A stretch of 64,000 nt of DNA, taken from Amycolatopsis azurea DSM 43854 (GTDB taxonomy: Bacteria; Actinomycetota; Actinomycetes; Mycobacteriales; Pseudonocardiaceae). The stretch's first letter is position 1, and the number at the start of each line of letters is the position of its first letter. Of the stretch, positions 32,162 to 40,004 are shown one piece after another. Under the pieces are notes generated by a model. The model had not been told where the DNA came from. It saw nothing but the letters and a program-made list of their open reading frames with translations, and searched no databases. The position numbers and the translations under genes were made by a program. The stretch lies in assembly GCF_001995215.1 (NCBI RefSeq), contig NZ_MUXN01000011.1:115266-179265 (forward strand), given 5' to 3'.

Positions 32162-32530
32162 GTGGATTTCGATGCACTGATCGCCGAACTGCGGACCCTG
32201 CGGGACAACGTCGCGGGAGTGACCGACACGGTGATAGCCGCGGTCGACGGAATACCGATCGTCGCCGACGCGGCGAGGAGTATCGATCCCGCGGAGGTGT
32301 CCGCGCTCGCCGCCGCGAATCTCGGGATCGCGCGTCAGGCCGCCGAGGTGACCGGCAAGGGCACACTCAGGCAGACCGTGGTGTTCAGCAGCGACGGTTA
32401 CATGGCCGTTTACGCCATCGACCGGAGGGCACTCATGGTCATCATGGGCGACCGGCAGTTGAATGTCGGCCGCCTTCTTTTCGAATGCCGCCCGGTCATC
32501 GACCGGATCAGTTCGATCCTGGCTGCTTGA
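32162..32530 (+). CDS. Roadblock/LC7-domain protein 1
   Basis: 122 residues from GTG 32162. Single Roadblock/LC7 domain: VTDTVIAAVDGIPIVADA, ALAAANLGIARQAAEVTGKG and a strand FSSDGYMAVYAIDRRALMVIMG. In actinobacteria such proteins (as in conservons) act on small Ras-like GTPases; no GTPase, kinase or DUF742 gene lies next to it here. A second Roadblock gene follows after 31 bp, so a heterodimer is plausible. Confidence 0.85.
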   Translation: MDFDALIAELRTLRDNVAGVTDTVIAAVDGIPIVADAARSIDPAEVSALAAANLGIARQAAEVTGKGTLRQTVVFSSDGYMAVYAIDRRALMVIMGDRQLNVGRLLFECRPVIDRISSILAA

Positions 32531-32561
32531 CCGTCAATCGCAACGAAGAAAGTGGAGTTCG

Positions 32562-32933
32562 ATGAACATCGAAAACGCCATGAAGGAATCCATGTCGATC
32601 GCCGGGGCCGTCGGCGTCGCGCTGGTCGACTACGAGAGCGGGATGTCACTCGGCACCAGCGGCGGCGGTGACTGGCTCAACCTGGAGGTCGCGGCGGCGG
32701 GTAACACCGATGTCGTCAGGTCGAAGCTCCGGGTGATGTCCGCGCTCGCGCTCAACGACAGTATCGAGGACATCCTCATCACGTTGCATCGCCAGTACCA
32801 CCTGATCCGCCTGCTGGATTCCGTGAGTGCCAGGAGTTCCCTGTTCCTCTATCTGGTGCTGGACCGGGACCAGGCGAATCTCGCGCTGGCGCGGCACTAT
32901 CTCAAGCGCATCGAGACGGAGTTGCAGGTCTGA
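32562..32933 (+). CDS. Roadblock/LC7-like protein 2
   Basis: 123 residues. Shorter, more diverged: AMKESMSIAGAVGVALVDYESGMSLGT, then NTDVVRSKLRVMSAL and DILITLHRQYHLIRLLDS with SSLFLYLVLDRDQANLALARHYL. The fold assignment rests on length, pattern and tandem position after a clear Roadblock gene. ATG 32562 preceded by GTGGAG. Confidence 0.75.
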   Translation: MNIENAMKESMSIAGAVGVALVDYESGMSLGTSGGGDWLNLEVAAAGNTDVVRSKLRVMSALALNDSIEDILITLHRQYHLIRLLDSVSARSSLFLYLVLDRDQANLALARHYLKRIETELQV

Positions 32934-32982
32934 ACGCAGGCGTGGGTGCGGCGGCGACCACCCGGATCGGAGGAAGCCGACG

Positions 32983-33744
32983 ATGACCGGAGGGGCGTCC
33001 AGCTATAGCGCACTCGTCGCCGGCTCGGCGCTCATGGGTGGTCTCGGGTCGCTGTTCCCGGCCGGGTTGAAGCTCACCGGCGATCGCCTCGAATTCGTGT
33101 TCGTCCTGCCGGACGGCCGGAACGGCAGGCACGCGACGGAACCCGAACCGTCGGACCACCCGTTCGTCGCGGTGAAGGAGCGGATCCGGCTCGGCGCCGA
33201 CACCCCGGCGCCGCTGCCGCTGCCGCGGTTCTTCCTGGACACGGACAGCCGGTGGACCCGGCTTCACGTGGAGCTCACCGGTACCGCGGTCCGGGCGGTG
33301 ATCGTGCTGCCGGACGAACTCACCGCGCAGTCGCTGAACGCGCCGTTCCTCGGCTGGTGGCAGGAGCAGGTCCCCGGTGCCGTGCGCCTGGCGGTGGACG
33401 AGATCGCGCGGATCCTCGCGCGGTGCCTTCACCGCGCCGGCGGGCCGGACCCGTTGATCGACCTGGAGCTGAACTACGTGCCGGACCGGAACTTCGAGGC
33501 CGTGTTCGCCCGCGCCCACGAAGCGGTCAGGCCGTTCATCGCGCCGGTGCGTCCCGCGTTCAAGATGCGCTGGCACGCGGTGACCCCGGCGCAGCGCAAG
33601 GCGTTCACCGACGACCTGATCGACGTCACCACAACGGGGTGGTGGCCTCGTCGCAGGCCGACCGCGACGATCATGGGACTGGAGGTGGAATTGCCGCCCG
33701 GGCTTTTGCTGAGGCCCCGCGCGGGCCCCGGCGCGGCGAAATGA
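32983..33744 (+). CDS. protein of unknown function, third gene of the Roadblock operon
   Basis: 253 residues; ATG 32983 has GGAGGAAG upstream. Not recognised. Visible features: a Gly/Ala/Ser-rich start, strands LKLTGDRLEFVFVLPDGRNGRHA, an acidic/Pro patch, and a C-terminal region with aromatic-rich RPAFKMRWHAVTPAQRKAF and TTTGWWPRRRP. No signal peptide, no nucleotide-binding loop. Transcribed 49 bp after the second Roadblock gene and convergent with the protease gene (7 bp). It may be the effector or scaffold of the pair. Confidence 0.6.
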   Translation: MTGGASSYSALVAGSALMGGLGSLFPAGLKLTGDRLEFVFVLPDGRNGRHATEPEPSDHPFVAVKERIRLGADTPAPLPLPRFFLDTDSRWTRLHVELTGTAVRAVIVLPDELTAQSLNAPFLGWWQEQVPGAVRLAVDEIARILARCLHRAGGPDPLIDLELNYVPDRNFEAVFARAHEAVRPFIAPVRPAFKMRWHAVTPAQRKAFTDDLIDVTTTGWWPRRRPTATIMGLEVELPPGLLLRPRAGPGAAK

Positions 33745-33751
33745 GCGAGGC

Positions 33752-34903
33752 TCACCGCAGATCCGAGGCGCGCGGGCGGTGCCCCAGTGTGGCGAGTTCG
33801 ACGGCCCTGGCCAGGTCGTCGGCTCCCACCACCCCGGCGAGCGCGCTGGACTCGGTGACCAGGACGAGATCACGGCCGTGCCGCAGGAAGACCCGGTTCA
33901 TCAACTCGGACACGTGCGCGTCGACACCGACGACGGTGACCGCCCGGTCCTCGCGCGCCACGTCCGCGACCGTGGTCACGCGGCGGGCGTCGGCCGGAAC
34001 CCGGATCAGGTCCCCGAGACTGACGACGCCGATGAGGACACCGTCGAACGACAGCACCGGGAACACCCGATCGTGACCGGTACTCGCCGCGTGCTCGGCG
34101 AAGGTGTCCACCGTCCACCAACCGGGCGCGACCGTCGGGGAGGGGTTCATGATCTCGCCCACCCGGACCCCGCCGAGCCGGTCGCGCAGCGGACCCGCGG
34201 CGAACTCGGCCTGCGCGGCGAAGATCAGGAACCAGCCGAGGAGGATGAGCCACAGACCGGCGAAACTGCCGAACAGGAGCAGTTGCGCGAGCCCCGCGAG
34301 CCCCAGGGCCGCGCCGAGGACCTGCCCGAATCGCCCCACGACGGTCCCGGCGCGGGCCCGGTCGCCGCGCCGCGACCAGACCGCCGCGCGCAGCATCCTC
34401 CCGCCGTCCAGTGGCATGGCCGGCAGCAGGTTGACCACCGCCAGCAGGAGATTGCCGACGCCGATCCACGCCAGGCCGCTGACCGGCAGGGGCGGCACGA
34501 CGTCCGCGACGAGGACGGCGGCACCGAGCCCGGTCATGCCGATCAGCGCGCTGGCGATCGGGCCCGCGATCGCGATCCGGAAGTCGGCTCCCGGTGTGGC
34601 GGGTTCGTCCTCGAGTTCGGCGGCGCCGCCGAGCATCCACAGCGTGATCCTCTTGACCCCGAGACCGTGCCGCCGCGCGACCGCGACGTGTGACAACTCG
34701 TGCAGCAGCAGCGAGGTGAGGAAACCCGCGGCGGTGAGCGCGCCGGTGACCCAGTACCACCCGGGGCTCGCTCCGGGCGCGGCGCGGGGGAGTGCGGCCG
34801 AGGCGAGGAGATCGGCGATCAGGAAGAGCATCACGAGGGCCGACCAGTGGGCGCGTACGGCGATTCCTGCCCACCGGCCGAGGGGGAGGGCGGTGCAGAA
34901 CAT
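33752..34903 (-). CDS. site-2-type zinc metalloprotease with CBS domains (Rip3-like)
   Basis: 383 residues. Membrane protease of family M50: active-site HELSH (H68-E69, H72) in the second helix and the third zinc ligand D167 in PLDGGR. About six membrane helices to residue 240, then two CBS domains (about 250-310 and 315-380) that probably bind adenine nucleotides and gate the protease. Such enzymes cut regulatory proteins within the membrane. Target unknown; no anti-sigma gene is adjacent. Confidence 0.92.
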   Translation of the reverse strand: MFCTALPLGRWAGIAVRAHWSALVMLFLIADLLASAALPRAAPGASPGWYWVTGALTAAGFLTSLLLHELSHVAVARRHGLGVKRITLWMLGGAAELEDEPATPGADFRIAIAGPIASALIGMTGLGAAVLVADVVPPLPVSGLAWIGVGNLLLAVVNLLPAMPLDGGRMLRAAVWSRRGDRARAGTVVGRFGQVLGAALGLAGLAQLLLFGSFAGLWLILLGWFLIFAAQAEFAAGPLRDRLGGVRVGEIMNPSPTVAPGWWTVDTFAEHAASTGHDRVFPVLSFDGVLIGVVSLGDLIRVPADARRVTTVADVAREDRAVTVVGVDAHVSELMNRVFLRHGRDLVLVTESSALAGVVGADDLARAVELATLGHRPRASDLR

Positions 34904-35026
34904 CGGATCCCTTTCCCCGGGCGCCGTTGACCGATGTTTTCGCGGGAATGGACCGGTTCCACGGTTCTCGGGGCGCGGGAGGGTGACTAGGGCCGAACAG
35001 CCTCGATCGGAGGGCCGTCCGGGGGA

Positions 35027-35755
35027 CTAGCTTCTGGAGAGATTTTCCATGATCAGGCCGAGGGTGAAGTCGAACCGGTCGTGCCCGGTGCCCGACGTCA
35101 GCTCGGCGGCATGGCGCCGGGTGTGCGGAAACGCGTCGGCGGGCAGTGCGGCGAACCGGCGCAGCAGTTCCTCGCGGCTGACGACCCATTCCTGGTCCGG
35201 ATCGTCCTGTCGTTGCCGGACCAGTGACTGCTCCAGGGCGTAGGCACTGACGTAGAGGGACAGGGCGTCGAGAGCCCAGGCGGCGGTCCGCGGTTCGACG
35301 TCGCCGGCGAGCAAGATCGCCAGCAGCCCTTCGCGCACTTTCAAGCTGTGGAGGTTGGTCGGGACCGTGCCCAGGACGGCGCGGGAGATTCCCGGATATT
35401 TCAGGTACTGGTCGCGGATCTGGGTGTAGACGTCGCGGATCTGCTCCCGCCACCGCGCCGGATCCGGCTCGGGGAGCACGATCCCGGAGTAGAGCCGTCC
35501 GACGAGCAGGTCGTCGATGTCGTCCTTGTTGACGATGTGCGCGTACAGCGACGACGGCCCGGAGCCCAGCACCGCGGCGACCCGGCGGATGGTCAGGGCG
35601 TCGTAGCCCTCGGTGGCGACGACCTGCAGGGCGGCGTCGGTGATGCGGTCGACCGTGATGGGCTTCTTGCGTGGTGGCGACGCCGCCGGGTCCTCGGCGG
35701 GCTGGGCGTGACGGGCCGCTCGGCGTTGGCGGGGATCGGAGGGCATGCCGGTCAC
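35027..35755 (-). CDS. TetR-family repressor (TetR class, with TetR_C domain)
   Basis: 242 residues. N-terminal helix-turn-helix after a basic linker (ITVDRITDAALQVVATEGYDALTIRRVAAVLGSGPSSLYAHI is split here as a region at about 33-75), C-terminal TetR_C-like domain. Start ATG 35755 or 35746. Three near-identical operators CGAACTTAGTTCG lie within 66 bp of its start, in front of the divergent flavin monooxygenase, which it should repress. The ligand is probably the monooxygenase substrate. Confidence 0.9.
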   Translation of the reverse strand: MTGMPSDPRQRRAARHAQPAEDPAASPPRKKPITVDRITDAALQVVATEGYDALTIRRVAAVLGSGPSSLYAHIVNKDDIDDLLVGRLYSGIVLPEPDPARWREQIRDVYTQIRDQYLKYPGISRAVLGTVPTNLHSLKVREGLLAILLAGDVEPRTAAWALDALSLYVSAYALEQSLVRQRQDDPDQEWVVSREELLRRFAALPADAFPHTRRHAAELTSGTGHDRFDFTLGLIMENLSRS

Positions 35756-35767
35756 TCTAGCTTGACA

Positions 35768-35820
35768 CGAACTTAGTTCGCCGAGTAGAACTTAGTTCGC
35801 AGCCGACGAACTTAGTTCGT
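35768..35820. promoter_or_regulatory. triple TetR operator
   Basis: CGAACTTAGTTCG at 35768-35780, AGAACTTAGTTCG at 35787-35799 and CGAACTTAGTTCG at 35807-35819 (extended to a 15-base perfect palindrome 35806-35820). Centres are 19 and 20 bp apart, two helix turns, between the divergent tetR and monooxygenase genes. Confidence 0.88.
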
Positions 35821-35841
35821 CAAGAGGTTCGGAGGTGTGTG

Positions 35842-36963
35842 ATGCGAGTTTCAGTGGCCGGAGCCGGTCTGGGAGGTCTCGCCTTGGCGCAGGGTCTGCG
35901 CGGAGCCGGGATCGAGGCCGAGGTGTACGAGCGGGATCCCGCTATCACCGCCCGGTTCCAGGGCTACCGGCTCGTGCTGAACCAGGCGGGTTTCGAAGCG
36001 GTGCGCGGCTGCCTGCCGTCACGCTGGCATCCGCTGCTGGACGCGATCGTCGGCGACGCCTACGGCGAGCGGCTGGTCCTGGACCCGTGGCTGAACACGA
36101 TCGGCGAACTCGGCCCCGGCAGGACCGGGATGGTGGTCGACCGGCACGTGCTCCGGCATCTGCTGCTGACCGGGCTCCCCGTGCGCACCGGGGCCGCGCT
36201 GACCGGGTACGAGGTCCTGGCCGACGGCAAGGTCGAAGCACGGTTCGCGGACGGCGGCCCGGTGACCGCCGACCTGCTCGTCGGGGCGGACGGGGTCGGT
36301 TCCGCCGTTCGCTCGGCGCTGTCGCCGTCGACCACTCCGACCGATACCGGCGTCCGGTTCGTCATCGGCCGTACCACGCTGACGGAGCGTTTCGCCGGAC
36401 TGTCGAAGGCTTTCGGCTCGAAGATCGCCGGGGACGGGGTGAGCCTGCTGCTCGGCGCGATGCGTTTCCGCACCCCGCCGAAGGAAGCGGCCGAAGAACT
36501 GGCGCCCGAAGTGACCCTTCCGGACGTCCATGACTACGTGCGCTGGGCGATGATCCTGCCGCCGGACGGTGCGCTCGGCGCCTCGACCCCGCAGGAAGCG
36601 GCTCTGTCCAGAATGGACGGTTGGCACCCGGAACTGCGGGAGCTCGTCGAACAATCCGATCCGGACAACAGCACGCTCCTGTCCATCCGCGTGGTCGAGC
36701 CCGGCGAGCGGTGGGCGTCCGGCCCGGTCACGTTGCTCGGCGACGCGATCCACGCCACCTCCCCGACCGGCGGCAACGGGGCGAACACCGCCCTGCGCGA
36801 CGCGGATCTGTTGCGCCGCAGCCTGATCGAGGCCGCGGAGGGACACCGGAGCCTCCTTGACGCCGTCGGCGACTACGAGCGGCAGATGCTCGCGTACGGT
36901 GCCGAGGCTGTGCGCCACAGCCTCGACGCTCTGCCGGCTTATGTGCCGCAAGCGAACTCGTGA
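35842..36963 (+). CDS. FAD-dependent aromatic monooxygenase (TetX-like family)
   Basis: 373 residues from ATG 35842 (GGAGG upstream). Class A flavin hydroxylase: VAGAGLGGLALAQGLRGAGI, DG motif LLVGADGVGSAVRSAL and GD motif TLLGDAIHATSPTGGNGANTA. This family includes enzymes that inactivate tetracyclines and rifamycins as well as biosynthetic hydroxylases. A dedicated TetR with three operators argues for an inducible detoxification enzyme, but substrate cannot be read from the sequence. Confidence 0.88.
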   Translation: MRVSVAGAGLGGLALAQGLRGAGIEAEVYERDPAITARFQGYRLVLNQAGFEAVRGCLPSRWHPLLDAIVGDAYGERLVLDPWLNTIGELGPGRTGMVVDRHVLRHLLLTGLPVRTGAALTGYEVLADGKVEARFADGGPVTADLLVGADGVGSAVRSALSPSTTPTDTGVRFVIGRTTLTERFAGLSKAFGSKIAGDGVSLLLGAMRFRTPPKEAAEELAPEVTLPDVHDYVRWAMILPPDGALGASTPQEAALSRMDGWHPELRELVEQSDPDNSTLLSIRVVEPGERWASGPVTLLGDAIHATSPTGGNGANTALRDADLLRRSLIEAAEGHRSLLDAVGDYERQMLAYGAEAVRHSLDALPAYVPQANS

Positions 36964-36973
36964 GTGTTCGGCT

Positions 36974-37026
36974 GTTCCCAATGTCGCATTCGAGACGCTG
37001 AGCGTCTCGAATGCGACATTGGGAAC
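36974..37026. terminator. 26-bp-arm perfect palindrome between convergent genes
   Basis: Arms 36974-36999 and 37001-37026, a single-base loop. The arm starts GTTCCCAATGTCGCATTCGA. It follows the monooxygenase stop by 10 bp and faces the protease gene stop. Distinct from the other repeat families in sequence. Confidence 0.85.
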
Positions 37027-37064
37027 TCACACGGTCGACGTCCTGGTCGACGGGCGGACTTGCG

Positions 37065-38189
37065 TCACGCGGTGACGAGTGACAGACCGTAGCGCTGCAA
37101 GATCTCGTTCACCGGCTGGAACCAGGTCTCGCCGCCGGAACCGCAGTTCCCCCAGCCGCCGGAGGTGACGCCCTGGGCCTGGTCACCGGTGATGAAGGAA
37201 CCGCCGGAGTCGCCGGGTTCCGCGCAGACGTTGGTGCGGGTCATCTGGTGTACCGCGCCCTGCGAGTAGTTGATCGTCTCGTTGTGCCCCAGCACGGTGC
37301 CGCAGTGCCAGTGCGTCGTCGAACCGGACCGGCACACCGAGGTGCCGACGGGCGCGACCCACGATCCCCGGACCAGCGCGTCGCTCACCGTGCCCCAGCC
37401 GAGGACGACCGGCGCCGTCCACCAGCCGTTGCCGATCCGGATGAACGAGTAGTCGTTGTCGGGGAAGGAAGAACCGGCGAAGTTGCCCATCGCCGAGCCG
37501 TCCCAGCCGACGACGGAACTGCCCGTGCCGCCGCAGTGACCGGCGCTGACGAAGCCGCCTTGGACGGAGAAGCCGATCGAGCAGCGGGTGTTCCCGTTGA
37601 TGTAGTACGGGTCGCCGCCGACGGTGCCCGCCGCGAACGGCTCGGCCTTCGGCGCGGTGACCACGGAGACCGGACCGGCCTTTCGGGCCCTGGCGAGGAA
37701 GTCGTCGACGTCGGAGCCGTGCGCGCCGGGTCGCAGGGCCACGACGACACTGCCGCTGCGCGGGTCGGCACGCCAGCCGCTGACGGCGGCGGGCGCGGGC
37801 CGGTCCTGGGCCGACAAGTCGATTTCCGCCTTCGCCGCGTCGAGTGCGGCGGCGCTGATCGCGACCGCGGTGGGCTCGGCACCGGCCTGCCGGACGGCGG
37901 AGGCCGCGGCGGGATCGGTGACCCCGACGACGAGTTTGCCGCGCGCAGGGTCGAACCAGGCGCCGCCGAACGCCGCGCCGGCGGCCTGCTGAGCCGCGGG
38001 CATCACGCGCGAGGCCGTCATTTCCTGGGTGAGCCGGACAGAGGCCTGCGCTGCGGTGAGGCCCAGATCCCGCTGCATGGCGGAGATCAGTTCGGGGGAT
38101 GCCTGCGCGATCGGGGCGAGGGCGGCGGACGCGAGGCTCGCGGTCAGGACGGCGGCGCCGCCGAGTGCCAGGGCGATTCTTCGACGCAT
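37065..38189 (-). CDS. secreted streptogrisin-like serine protease (S1)
   Basis: 374 residues. Signal peptide to about residue 30 (ALAPIAQA), pro-domain of the alpha-lytic type to about 188, then mature protease. Catalytic triad H218 (SAGHCGG), D246 (PDNDYSF), S328 (EPGDSGGS); paired cysteines as in streptogrisins. Start 38189 chosen over 38222 because GGAGGAG lies directly upstream. The pro-region is needed for folding and is removed. Alone in its transcription unit. Confidence 0.94.
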   Translation of the reverse strand: MRRRIALALGGAAVLTASLASAALAPIAQASPELISAMQRDLGLTAAQASVRLTQEMTASRVMPAAQQAAGAAFGGAWFDPARGKLVVGVTDPAAASAVRQAGAEPTAVAISAAALDAAKAEIDLSAQDRPAPAAVSGWRADPRSGSVVVALRPGAHGSDVDDFLARARKAGPVSVVTAPKAEPFAAGTVGGDPYYINGNTRCSIGFSVQGGFVSAGHCGGTGSSVVGWDGSAMGNFAGSSFPDNDYSFIRIGNGWWTAPVVLGWGTVSDALVRGSWVAPVGTSVCRSGSTTHWHCGTVLGHNETINYSQGAVHQMTRTNVCAEPGDSGGSFITGDQAQGVTSGGWGNCGSGGETWFQPVNEILQRYGLSLVTA

Positions 38190-38363
38190 GGTGACTCCTC
38201 CAAGGCCGGGGGAAAGAAACACACTGCCCGCCGAGTGTGCGGCCGAGAGTTCGGAAATGGCGAGAATTGTCCGGTCTTCTGTCCGAAATTAACAAGAGTG
38301 AACGACTTCGAACGCGGGGCGCGGAGGCGAGCGCCCACGGCCGATCCGAGAGACCCTGGTGGG

Positions 38364-38753
38364 ATGGCTGAACCGGAGAGGACACCGGACGGGCACTTCG
38401 TCGTGATCGGCGGACGGCGCTGGCGGGCGGCGGATCCGGAGATCCCGGAAGAAGCGGCCACCCGTCTGCGCGGCCTGTTGATGCGTGCCCGGAGGGACGT
38501 CGGCGCGGCGCGGCGCAACCAGGACGCCGAGGCGGAACGAGACGCCCGGTCGCGCGTGCATCTCGCCAAGGTCGGCTTGGGGGAACGTGGCACTCCCTGG
38601 TGGGAACAGGATTCCGGCGAGCGACGGCGGCGCTGGCGACAGGGACTGGAAAAGCTGTGCGGAGAGTCCGCGCGTGACCATGACGGAGCTGGCAACAATC
38701 CGGCGGGGAAATCGTCGCCTGATGACAAGAACAATCAGGGGCCGGGAGCCTGA
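38364..38753 (+). CDS. small conserved actinobacterial protein, often named biopolymer transporter Tol
   Basis: 129 residues. N-terminal VVIGGRRWRAADPEIPEEAATRLRG and GERGTPWWEQDSGERRRRW are conserved in a common family of unknown role; the Tol name in databases is not supported by any sequence feature. Highly charged, no membrane segment; C-terminal 25 residues low-complexity. Stands alone. Confidence 0.8.
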   Translation: MAEPERTPDGHFVVIGGRRWRAADPEIPEEAATRLRGLLMRARRDVGAARRNQDAEAERDARSRVHLAKVGLGERGTPWWEQDSGERRRRWRQGLEKLCGESARDHDGAGNNPAGKSSPDDKNNQGPGA

Positions 38754-38853
38754 ATCGATCCGAGAAGGACTGTCTGTTGTTGGCGGGATCGGTGCGCCGT
38801 AACGTTTTTTCAGCCTTCCGTTCCTTTCCCCGAATTCCTGACCGGAGGATTCC

Positions 38854-39474
38854 ATGCCGCGCTTTTCGTCACTGAGACCCCTTGCCCGCATCGCCGCCGC
38901 TCTCGTTTTCGCCGGAGCCGCGGTCACCTTGCCCGCCAGTACGGCTTCCGCCGCTCCGCTGCCCGGACCGGTGACCAAGAACCTGACCTTCACCTGCGAA
39001 ATGCCGCTCATCGGAGCGCGCCAGGTCGCCGCCACCGTGACGGCGACCTTCCCCGGGACGGTGGCCGTCGGCTCGCCGATCGACGTCACCGGCTTTTCGG
39101 TCGCGGTCTCCCTCGACGGGGACATCGTCTCCGCGCTGAACCTGATCGGCGCGGCGACCATCGACGGGACGGCGTCCGCGAACGTCGGCGTCGACTACAA
39201 CGGCACCGAACTCGGTGTCACGCTCAACGGCCTGGGCTTCCCGGCCACCGCCGTGCCGCAGGACGGTCCGCTGGGGATCGTCATCACCGGACCGATCCCC
39301 GGGCTCACCGTGAAGAAGCCCGGGTCGATCGTCTTCACCGTCGGCGGCGGCTTCACCGGGAAGGTCACGCCGAAACGGGCGGACGGGACGCCGACGGACC
39401 TCGGCACCTTCGACCTGCCGTGCGGCATGGACCCCGGCCAGGACGCCTCGCTCGCGACCGTGACCGTGAACTGA
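38854..39474 (+). CDS. secreted protein of DUF6801 type
   Basis: 206 residues with a Sec signal peptide (cleavage near ASAAPLPG) and an all-beta domain rich in Gly/Thr/Val: two cysteines (TFTCEMP and LPCGMD) could form one disulfide enclosing the domain. Similar proteins are exported by many Pseudonocardiales and Streptomyces; function is unknown. ATG 38854 with GGAGGA in front. Confidence 0.8.
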   Translation: MPRFSSLRPLARIAAALVFAGAAVTLPASTASAAPLPGPVTKNLTFTCEMPLIGARQVAATVTATFPGTVAVGSPIDVTGFSVAVSLDGDIVSALNLIGAATIDGTASANVGVDYNGTELGVTLNGLGFPATAVPQDGPLGIVITGPIPGLTVKKPGSIVFTVGGGFTGKVTPKRADGTPTDLGTFDLPCGMDPGQDASLATVTVN

Positions 39475-39496
39475 CCTCCCGCGCCTGCCCTGGGTC

Positions 39497-39540
39497 TCGT
39501 GAGTGGTAAGTGTCGTTAGAACGTCACTTACCACTCACGA
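39497..39540. repeat. TCGTGAGTGG palindrome
   Basis: Perfect 16-bp arms 39497-39512 and 39525-39540 with TCGTTAGAACGT in the middle. 23 bp after the stop of the DUF6801-type gene. Confidence 0.9.
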
Positions 39541-39579
39541 CCACCTCGACCGACTGGGCACCGGTGCTTGCCCTCCTGC

Positions 39580-39636
39580 GGTACATGAAGGCCCCCTTCC
39601 TTGCGCCTGGCGCAAGGAAGGGGGCCTTCATGTACC
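39580..39636. repeat. GTGAAGG-family palindrome (GTACATGAAGG variant)
   Basis: Perfect 28-bp arms 39580-39607 and 39609-39636 with one central base, the longest perfect stem in the window. Confidence 0.95.
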
Positions 39637-39735
39637 TGGGTAGGTGTGAAGGTCGCGAAGCGCGTTCACGGGCTGGTCGTGAGTGGCGATTCGGGGCAGG
39701 GTCAAGGGTGTCTTGGGTACCTGCTGCCCGGTTTC

Positions 39736-39863
39736 GCGTGATCGGATGGACGACACGCGTGTCCAGACGGACGACTCGCGGCGAGACCCCGGCCGCGGCC
39801 GTGTCGTCCATCCGGTCACGCGTGTCGTCCGCCGGATCACACGTGCCGTCCGACCGATCACGC
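39736..39863. repeat. 128-bp modular element of five 21-bp units
   Basis: Inverted units at 39736 and 39757, a 23-base gap, direct units at 39801, 39822 and 39843. Same 2+3 layout as at 7339 and 58972. Confidence 0.85.
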
Positions 39864-39886
39864 GAAAGCACCGACTCGGTCCGGGT

Positions 39887-39934
39887 GGTCGTGAGTGGCG
39901 ATTCGGGTTAGAACCCGAATCGCCACTCACGACC
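39887..39934. repeat. TCGTGAGTGG palindrome, CGATTCGGG variant
   Basis: Perfect 23-bp arms 39887-39909 and 39912-39934 around AG; the arm starts GGTCGTGAGTGGCGATTCGG. Half copies of this variant occur near 7512, 7860 and 63621. Confidence 0.93.
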
Positions 39935-40004
39935 CGGCCACCCAACGCTTCCCGGCGCGGGCCCGTCCCGGCGCGTGACCCGCGGTTCCAGTAGGTTGCG
40001 GGAC

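Larger units (their letters stand above)
39475..40004. other. 530-bp repeat-dense intergenic region
   Basis: Contains, in order: TCGTGAGTGG palindrome (39497-39540), GTGAAGG palindrome (39580-39636), a full 21-bp-unit modular element (39736-39863) and a second TCGTGAGTGG palindrome with perfect 23-bp arms (39887-39934). No gene seen. The promoter of the FAAL operon must lie at its right end. Confidence 0.8.
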
